A stretch of 12,583 nt of DNA from Fidelibacterota bacterium (lineage in GTDB: Bacteria > Marinisomatota > Marinisomatia > Marinisomatales > UBA1611), in the NCBI GenBank assembly GCA_002694025.1, contig NZKX01000037.1, positions 1 to 12,583 of the forward strand, in the 5' to 3' direction. The translations under genes were made by a program, and so were the position numbers. The notes under the pieces were generated by a model that was given only the letters and a program-made list of their open reading frames with translations, searched no databases and had not been told where the DNA came from. The number at the start of each line of letters is the position of its first letter. Position 1 is the stretch's first letter. Positions 7,320 through 12,583 of this stretch are shown one piece after another.

Positions 7320-8099
7320 TCAAAATAATGTTAAAATCAATAAAATTGTCAGAATAAATAAAAACCCAAACAAATACTTGCCTGATATATTAAAATAAAG
7401 AATGTGATAAAATGCAGCAACGCCATCTTTCCAGGTTATCTTTTTCCCTTCTTTGTACGTTCGCCCATCATATGAGATAGGCATTTCATACACTCGAAGA
7501 TTTGCTTTAGCAATTTTTGCTGTAAATTCAGGTTCAAATCCAAAACGATTAGATTTTAGTTCAAATTCTTTTAAGATGCTTCGTCTAAACATTTTATAAC
7601 AAGTCTCCATATCAGTTAGGTTCAAATTTGAGAAAATATTTGACATTAATGTTAAAATTTTATTTCCAATGTAATGCCAAAAAAAAAGAACGCGGTGAGT
7701 TCCTCCGATAAAACGGCTTCCATAAACGACATCTGCTTTATTTTCCATAATAGGCAAAATTAGGTTAGAATATTCTCTTGGATTATATTCTAAATCAGCA
7801 TCTTGGATAACAATAACATCACAAGTCGCTAATTTAAAACCCGCCCTCAAAGCACCTCCCTTGCCGATATTCTCTTTATTTTGATATGTTTTAACGACAA
7901 TCTCACTTTTTGAGATTTCTTTTTCGACTAGTTCTTTAACTTTTTCAAAAGTACCATCCGTTGAACAATCATCTACTAAAATTATTTCTGTAACTAACTC
8001 ATTATTATAAACCTTATAAAAAACTTCTTCAATAGTTTCAAGCTCATTAAAAAATGGTATTACAACAGACAAAGATGGTGCTTTTGTATAATTTTTCAT
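7320..8099 (-). CDS. DPM1-like family 2 glycosyltransferase (polyprenyl-phosphate sugar synthase type)
   Basis: A 259-residue GT2 enzyme resembling dolichyl-phosphate mannose synthase. It should move a hexose from a nucleotide sugar to polyprenyl phosphate at the inner membrane. Visible motifs are SVVIPFFNE (11-19), DDCSTD (43-48), KGGALRAG (80-87), QDADLEY (99-105, the metal-binding DxD), YGSRFIGG (126-133) and TDMETCYKMFRR (162-173), then GRTYKEGKKITWKDG (212-226). One hydrophobic segment (about 242-259) ends the protein, unlike the two segments of the GtrB-like enzyme in this cluster. The ATG at 8099 has only a distant AAGGA. It lies 69 nt after the GT-C-like gene; these two probably work as donor-maker and donor-user, which is inferred from adjacency. 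Confidence 0.9.
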   Translation of the reverse strand: MKNYTKAPSLSVVIPFFNELETIEEVFYKVYNNELVTEIILVDDCSTDGTFEKVKELVEKEISKSEIVVKTYQNKENIGKGGALRAGFKLATCDVIVIQDADLEYNPREYSNLILPIMENKADVVYGSRFIGGTHRVLFFWHYIGNKILTLMSNIFSNLNLTDMETCYKMFRRSILKEFELKSNRFGFEPEFTAKIAKANLRVYEMPISYDGRTYKEGKKITWKDGVAAFYHILYFNISGKYLFGFLFILTILLILTLF

Positions 8100-8168
8100 T
8101 ATCGATAATTAGTTCCTTAATAAATTAAAAAATCCAATTTAAATGTCTATTTTTATTTTTATGTAATT

Positions 8169-10052
8169 CTATATTTTTTTCATTAAAGAAAAATTGTTTT
8201 GGGATTCGACTATTTCAAAATACGGCCTAATCCCACTTAGGTTGTCTAAGAACCTATTTTCTAAAATTATATAATTTGGTAGTGAATTAGATTTAGCAAG
8301 GTCAAATATTTTATCTTTTTTTAAATGAAAAATGTAAGGAATCCTTTTATCAAATTTTTCTTTAAGCATTATCCAAAATGGATAATCCCAAGCATCACCA
8401 CCTAAATGATAAGCAACAGAATTTTTAGCAGACTTATTATTGATAACAATGCCATCAATGAGCTTTTGATATTCTTTAAAGAGTTCAGGACGATTATTAA
8501 AATAACCTACAACTCTATCTTGATAAAGGATACTTTGACTATTCATAGGTAAAAAGGGTCTAGACTTATTGTAAAAAATATATGGGAAGGCTCCAATAAA
8601 CATTAGAAAAAAAACCGAATAAATAATATTCCTTAGATATTTTTTTTTAAGTAGTTGATTTATTACCATAAAAACAAAAGGCGTTGTGATTATTAGCAAA
8701 GAAAGAATTTTTGCTGTATAAGGTTGCCACTTAAATAATAAGCAGTAAAGAAATATAGATATTAATGAAATCCAAAACGAGGTCATCTGTATCTTTTTAA
8801 ATTTCTTAAAAAAAAGGATACCTCCTACAAAAAGTAATGTTATTACTATAGTGTGAATGAAATTACCGGCAGCATCTTCATGTAAAGAGAAAAATGGAGG
8901 TCTGAAATCACTATCCATAAAGCTAGTTTTAGGGTCACTTAATTTATTACCTAAGAATACTTGAACTAAACGATACAAATACCAATTTAACAGGTCGATA
9001 TTACTTCCAAGTTGGAATGCTAAATGGCGAATCAAGTTAGAGAAGATAGTAAAAAATGAAAAAGTTTCATTTGCGTGTATTTGGTTAATATCAAGGCCTA
9101 GAAAATCGCCGTACTTATAATAAGTCCTTGTATAGTGGGGAAGATTAATTAGTAGAGAAATAGAAAAAATAATAATTGATCTTGAAATTATAGTTTTCTT
9201 GGAAAATGAATTTGTATAAAAAATTTGGTAAAGGAGGTAAGTAATACCTATTGAAAATAGGAATACATAAGACGTTCCTTTTGTTAAAACACCAAGTCCA
9301 AGTGCGAGACCTGATAAAAGAAGATTTAATTTGGAATGTGAATAAATTCCACAAAGTTGATAATAATAAAACAGTAGGATAAATGTTGATAAAACAAGAT
9401 CATTCTGAGTGCTTGAAGCTTCCAATATTACAATTGGCATGGAGGAGATAAAAAAAGCAGAGAGTAACTGTAAGGTTCTATTTAGACCAAATTCTTTGCA
9501 AATTAGTGAGACTGTCACCATATTAATGATATAACATACCCATTGTACCAGGTTAGCAAACAAATCTGTGTCAGATAAAATTTGTGTGTGAAGTATAATA
9601 AATTCACTTAATGGCGAAAAAAGGTTTTGTCTAAAATTATTTGTATCAAAAAAATGTATTCCACTACCTTGTATCCAGTATTGAATTCTTGAAAGATGAT
9701 AGCTCATGGAGTCCCAATTATTTGGAGGTGAAGTTGTACCTACGATTAAAGTCATAATAGAAATAAAGGTAATTGCTATTAAAATTGATTTATCAATTGT
9801 TTTTAATGATACAAAATTAATTTTTGGGAAATTTATGTTTGGCGATAAAGAGAAATATAAAATTGAGAAAAATAAATGAAAAAAAAATACAGTATTGCTA
9901 TTTAATTGATAAAAGAATGATAATAATTCTGTAATAAAAAAAATCTGAAAACACAAAATTAAATAAGAATTAATAAAGGCAATACGAGGTTCATACTTTT
10001 TATTGAAAAGAGAATAAAGCAAAAAAAATGCAACAGGTAAAATTAAAATCAA
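8169..10052 (-). CDS. Multi-pass GT-C glycosyltransferase, PMT/ArnT (GT39)-like
   Basis: A 627-residue polytopic membrane protein of the dolichyl-phosphate-mannose-protein mannosyltransferase/ArnT superfamily. Such enzymes transfer a sugar from a polyprenyl-phosphate donor to an acceptor on the periplasmic side. After several N-terminal membrane helices, the first periplasmic loop has SPPNNWDSMSYHLSRIQYW (108-126), with Asp114 as the candidate catalytic acid, and RQNLFSPLSEFIILH (141-155). SSTQNDLVLSTF (213-224) and LGLGVLTKGTSYVFL follow, both typical of bacterial PMT_2-type proteins. The C-terminal roughly 120 residues are soluble. The start is TTG at 10052, with AAAAGG 7 nt upstream; the nearby ATG at 10057-10055 is out of frame and hits a stop two codons later. 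The acceptor (LPS, capsule or protein) is unknown. It is followed by the DPM1-like gene. Confidence 0.82.
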   Translation of the reverse strand: MILILPVAFFLLYSLFNKKYEPRIAFINSYLILCFQIFFITELLSFFYQLNSNTVFFFHLFFSILYFSLSPNINFPKINFVSLKTIDKSILIAITFISIMTLIVGTTSPPNNWDSMSYHLSRIQYWIQGSGIHFFDTNNFRQNLFSPLSEFIILHTQILSDTDLFANLVQWVCYIINMVTVSLICKEFGLNRTLQLLSAFFISSMPIVILEASSTQNDLVLSTFILLFYYYQLCGIYSHSKLNLLLSGLALGLGVLTKGTSYVFLFSIGITYLLYQIFYTNSFSKKTIISRSIIIFSISLLINLPHYTRTYYKYGDFLGLDINQIHANETFSFFTIFSNLIRHLAFQLGSNIDLLNWYLYRLVQVFLGNKLSDPKTSFMDSDFRPPFFSLHEDAAGNFIHTIVITLLFVGGILFFKKFKKIQMTSFWISLISIFLYCLLFKWQPYTAKILSLLIITTPFVFMVINQLLKKKYLRNIIYSVFFLMFIGAFPYIFYNKSRPFLPMNSQSILYQDRVVGYFNNRPELFKEYQKLIDGIVINNKSAKNSVAYHLGGDAWDYPFWIMLKEKFDKRIPYIFHLKKDKIFDLAKSNSLPNYIILENRFLDNLSGIRPYFEIVESQNNFSLMKKI

Positions 10053-10171
10053 TTCATTACCTTTTTTGTGTTTATTTAAAATTTTTGTTTTAGCAGGTAT
10101 TCAATTTTAAAGAATATATAATTAATAAAAAGTTTAAAATACTTAAAGAGAAATAGGATTTTTACTTTTAA

Positions 10172-11242
10172 TTAAAGAGCTTGAATAATCTTTGGTAAAT
10201 AATAATTAGTTATATAATCTGCTTGTAAATGTGAGTAAGAATCTTCTTCAATAAAAATGTCTCTTATTTTTATTTTATCCATTAATTTAATATTGAAAGG
10301 GTTCACTAAAGTGATTTTATCTTTATACTTAGATTGTGCAATGTTATTAATTATAATATCATTTATATCTAAAATATAATCGCCACTTAGATGCTTTTTA
10401 TGTGGATGAGTTACCAATAGAAGATTTTTTGTAACCGGGTCAGAGAAAACATTATTTATATATTCTGTGAAAATATCATCCCAGTATTCAATATCATTTT
10501 TACTGATATTGTTTTTCAATATTCCAAGTATATCATCATAGCCACATCTATTCTTCGATGTTTTCATTCTCTTTACAATTTGTTTATTTAATAATTCATA
10601 TTTTATTAATCTTAGAGTAAAGGGAATATTTGAAGTCAAGACTTCGTATTTACTAAAGAGACTATGTAGTGTATAATATCCTGGTTGCCCGGGTTCAACA
10701 GGTCTTACAATTACTTTACCATTTATTATATCTCTCAAATCTTTATATCTACATAATTCATCACCTAGATCAGTTTGATCTATTATCGCAACTATTGTTT
10801 CTGGAAATTCTCCAAACTGAAACCTTATTGCGTTTAGTTGTGCACTCATTAAACTAGGACTATAAGATGAAGTTCCTGCCAAGAGGAACTGAGTATTTTT
10901 AACACCTAATAACATATCTATGTTTTTTTGGTCTCTTTCAAGATATTCAGCCCAGGAATCTCCCTGGATAAGAATTTGTTTGTCTCCAGTACCAATTTTG
11001 TTGTAAATAAGAGAACTTAAGTTATCGGTTTCAACATTAATATGTCTTTTTAAATGATGTAGAGTCTTGACATTGGTATTAATAAAATCATTAACTTCTT
11101 TTTTATTTCCTAATTTATTTATACCATATTTTAATTTACCTTTGACCTTTCGATAAGAATATGTTTCTATTAAAATTAGAGAAAAGAGTACAGAGGTAAA
11201 TAATAATAGTATATTTGTTTTATTATTTGACATTTTTACCAT
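10172..11242 (-). CDS. Membrane-anchored SGNH-hydrolase-like protein
   Basis: About 356 residues, with one N-terminal hydrophobic segment (about 10-27) that should act as an uncleaved anchor or signal, placing the rest in the periplasm. The body looks like an SGNH/GDSL hydrolase. Block I is ILIQGDSWAEYL (90-101), with the GDS nucleophile Ser96. Block II is LAGTSSYSP (121-129). Block V is DSYSHLQADY (334-343), offering Asp334 and His338 for the triad. The usual GxND of block III is absent; IIDQTDLGDE (154-163) is in its place, so the oxyanion hole must differ. Related domains in polysaccharide clusters add or remove acetyl or other acyl groups; that role here is inferred. Starts are possible at TTG 11251, ATG 11242 and ATG 11233, none with a strong ribosome-binding site. 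I use the middle one, 13 nt after the GT90 stop. Confidence 0.72.
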   Translation of the reverse strand: MVKMSNNKTNILLLFTSVLFSLILIETYSYRKVKGKLKYGINKLGNKKEVNDFINTNVKTLHHLKRHINVETDNLSSLIYNKIGTGDKQILIQGDSWAEYLERDQKNIDMLLGVKNTQFLLAGTSSYSPSLMSAQLNAIRFQFGEFPETIVAIIDQTDLGDELCRYKDLRDIINGKVIVRPVEPGQPGYYTLHSLFSKYEVLTSNIPFTLRLIKYELLNKQIVKRMKTSKNRCGYDDILGILKNNISKNDIEYWDDIFTEYINNVFSDPVTKNLLLVTHPHKKHLSGDYILDINDIIINNIAQSKYKDKITLVNPFNIKLMDKIKIRDIFIEEDSYSHLQADYITNYYLPKIIQAL

Positions 11243-11255
11243 TTGAACCAATTAA

Positions 11256-12248
11256 TTATATTACTTGATTTGAATATTTAAAAAATTTTTTTAGAACTAG
11301 AAGAGAAATCAAATTCTCTAATTTAACGTCTTTAAATTGTTTAACAAAGCGATGAGCATTTTGTATAATTTTTAGACTCATTTCAGTATTTTTTGAATAG
11401 AAAAGTATTTTTTCTTCCGCGTTAGAAAAATCATCTTCTACCTGTATGTAATGAAAGTCCTTAATTAATCTCCCTTCCATAAACCAGGTTTCATATTTTG
11501 GTTTAGGCATAACGCATAAAGAATTTGATGACATAACCCATTTGATACTTGTTGCTGTATCCGCACCTTCAATACAAAAAATAAATTTATAATTAAGTTG
11601 CTCATTAATAGGCATATATCCTTTAAACCAAGGTTCCTTGGTTTTCGGATTATGCTGGCCAACATCAAAAATTGAAACATCGTGATAGTTTTTTATAAAG
11701 TTAAGTCTAGTTTTAGAGTTTTTGGAGTTTCCTCGCCATACGGCCATATCTTTTTTCTCGATAAACTTTTTTTTATCTTCAAGAAAATAAAAATGTCTTA
11801 CTTTATTAAGGTTCATAATGACAGAATTTTTATTGTCATTTACTGGTCTGCTTTTGACTATTGTAGGATTTGAAAACCTTTCTGTAATATCGCCAAATTT
11901 TAATTTTACTTTGAAAAAAGAAGGGAAATAGGATAAGTAATTATATAAGTCAAAAAAATAAGTAGTCCTTTTTTTAATTTTCTTTTTTTCAAAAATTTTA
12001 CTCTTGAATTTCTCAATTTGACTATCGAATAAATCATTTAAATCGAGTGCATCTTTTTCTAATTGAAATGGTTTTTCAATTTTATTATAGTAATCAACTC
12101 GAGATAGTAAATATTCAAGATTATAATGATTTATTCTACTTAATTCGTAATCAATACGAATTCTATAAAAATATCTAGGGATGAACAAAGTAAAACAGTT
12201 TAACAAATAATATTTGATTTTTCTTTTTTGGATTACATATCTATTCAT
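11256..12248 (-). CDS. Family 90 glycosyltransferase, LpsA-like
   Basis: A 330-residue glycosyltransferase of the GT90 (CAP10/LpsA) family, which in Gram-negative bacteria adds sugars to the lipopolysaccharide core. Conserved blocks are NLNKVRHFYFLEDKKKFIEK (146-165), AVWRGNSKNSKTR (169-181), EPWFKGYMPINEQLNYKFIF (205-224) and CIEGADTATSIKWVMSSNS (225-243), followed by PKPKYETWFMEGRL (248-261) and HYIQVEDDFS (266-275). A basic, partly hydrophobic N-terminus (residues 8-30) suggests loose membrane contact and no secretion signal, consistent with a cytoplasmic site. The ATG at 12248 lacks an obvious Shine-Dalgarno site. It is the first sugar gene transcribed after a terminator-like hairpin. The sugar donor and acceptor are not deducible. 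Confidence 0.88.
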   Translation of the reverse strand: MNRYVIQKRKIKYYLLNCFTLFIPRYFYRIRIDYELSRINHYNLEYLLSRVDYYNKIEKPFQLEKDALDLNDLFDSQIEKFKSKIFEKKKIKKRTTYFFDLYNYLSYFPSFFKVKLKFGDITERFSNPTIVKSRPVNDNKNSVIMNLNKVRHFYFLEDKKKFIEKKDMAVWRGNSKNSKTRLNFIKNYHDVSIFDVGQHNPKTKEPWFKGYMPINEQLNYKFIFCIEGADTATSIKWVMSSNSLCVMPKPKYETWFMEGRLIKDFHYIQVEDDFSNAEEKILFYSKNTEMSLKIIQNAHRFVKQFKDVKLENLISLLVLKKFFKYSNQVI

Positions 12249-12314
12249 GGCAGACGTTGTTCAATTCTATTAAGTAAAAAATGTTATTTGATTAAACTTT
12301 TTTAGTTTTTTTCA

Positions 12315-12346
12315 AAGAAAACGCTTTTAACAGTCAGCATTTTCTT
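12315..12346 (-). terminator. Terminator-like hairpin downstream of the SnoaL-like gene
   Basis: On the minus strand an 11-bp stem pairs AAGAAAATGCT with AGCGTTTTCTT around a 10-nt loop, 18 nt after the stop of the upstream gene. One G·U wobble is present in the minus-strand RNA; the same position is a C-A mismatch on the plus strand, so the structure favours minus-strand transcripts. The U-rich stretch lies mostly inside the right arm and ends after one further U, so termination may be incomplete. It separates the SnoaL-like gene from the sugar cluster. I found no convincing promoter in the 66 bases between the hairpin and the GT90 start. Confidence 0.5.
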
Positions 12347-12364
12347 ATTTTTCCATCTTTTTTT

Positions 12365-12583
12365 TTAATTACTATCAGGTTTGGTAGAAGAGTGGTGCGA
12401 AATAATTTTCCATTTTGTTTTAACTTTTAAGAAAACAAATGAAAACCTTGCTTCAATTTTTTTACCATCTACCATAAAGTTATAAAGACCAGAGACAGTA
12501 GAGATTGATTCAGTTTTAGATTCATGTTGAGTAATTATTTCAACATTTACTTTTGATTTTAATAGATCTTTAAAATAATCGAA
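12365..12583 (-). CDS. SnoaL/CaMKII-association-domain-like (DUF4440-type) protein, C-terminal part only
   Basis: The last 72 codons of a minus-strand gene whose 5' end lies beyond the right edge. The translation contains SGLYNFMVDGKKIEARFSFV (31-50 of the fragment), then WKIISHHSSTKPD (58-70) just before the stop. The pattern ARF-x-FV followed by W-x-I-x-x-HHSS-x-x-P is typical of the C-terminus of NTF2-fold proteins annotated as CaMKII association-domain, DUF4440 or SgcJ/EcaC-like. These are small (about 130-160 residue) cone-shaped proteins of varied or unknown role. Nothing links it to the polysaccharide genes, and the hairpin after it suggests a separate transcript. It was called by translating back from the stop at 12367-12365. 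Confidence 0.8.
   Translation of the reverse strand, partial: FDYFKDLLKSKVNVEIITQHESKTESISTVSGLYNFMVDGKKIEARFSFVFLKVKTKWKIISHHSSTKPDSN

Noticed and set aside
9145..9354. Minus-strand 69-codon ORF inside the GT-C gene (and 11465-11680 inside GT90)
   Set aside because: Same-strand alternative frames of strongly supported genes, with no domain of their own.
1..12583. CRISPR arrays, insertion sequences, tRNA or rRNA genes
   Set aside because: No regularly spaced repeats, transposase motifs, terminal inverted repeats or structured RNA sequences were found on reading both strands.

Overview
The window is a surface-polysaccharide (O-antigen, capsule or LPS outer-core type) biosynthesis and decoration cluster from an AT-rich Gram-negative bacterium. 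No rRNA, tRNA, CRISPR or mobile-element gene is visible. The very high A+T content, short intergenic gaps, weak Shine-Dalgarno sites and frequent TTG starts suit a small-genome lineage. Marine groups such as Prochlorococcus, SAR11 or SAR86, or another AT-rich Gram-negative, are possible, but the sequence shown cannot decide between them. A family-90 glycosyltransferase of the LpsA type and a WecE-type sugar aminotransferase point to Gram-negative glycans.

All genes but one lie on the minus strand, so transcription mostly runs from right to left. At the far right is the 3' end of a small SnoaL/CaMKII-association-like (DUF4440-type) gene. A hairpin follows it and probably marks the edge of the sugar cluster. 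Next come a GT90 glycosyltransferase, a membrane-anchored SGNH-hydrolase-like protein, a large multi-pass GT-C (PMT/ArnT-like) glycosyltransferase and a DPM1-like family-2 glycosyltransferase. One gene at 5602-7290, a multi-pass LIC_10190/DUF8201-like membrane protein, lies on the plus strand and splits the cluster. It is convergent with the right-hand block and divergent from the left-hand block across a 246-bp intergenic region.

The left-hand block is tightly packed, with gaps of 1, 7, 11 and 9 nt and then 68 nt. It encodes a WbqC-like protein, a GtrB-like glycosyltransferase with two C-terminal membrane segments, a small class I SAM methyltransferase, a TylF-like sugar O-methyltransferase homologue, a DAO-family FAD-dependent oxidoreductase, and the N-terminal 262 residues of a WecE/RffA-type dTDP-4-keto-6-deoxyglucose aminotransferase that runs off the left edge.

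As a working model (inference), WecE makes dTDP-4-amino-4,6-dideoxygalactose. The methyltransferases and the flavoprotein modify this or a related sugar. The two DPM1/GtrB-like enzymes load sugars onto polyprenyl phosphate, and the GT-C-like membrane proteins use those donors on the periplasmic side. The SGNH protein may add or remove acyl groups there. The least expected parts are the flavoprotein oxidase inside the sugar operon, the TylF homologue whose usual acidic motif is replaced by Trp-Gln, and the single inverted membrane-protein gene.
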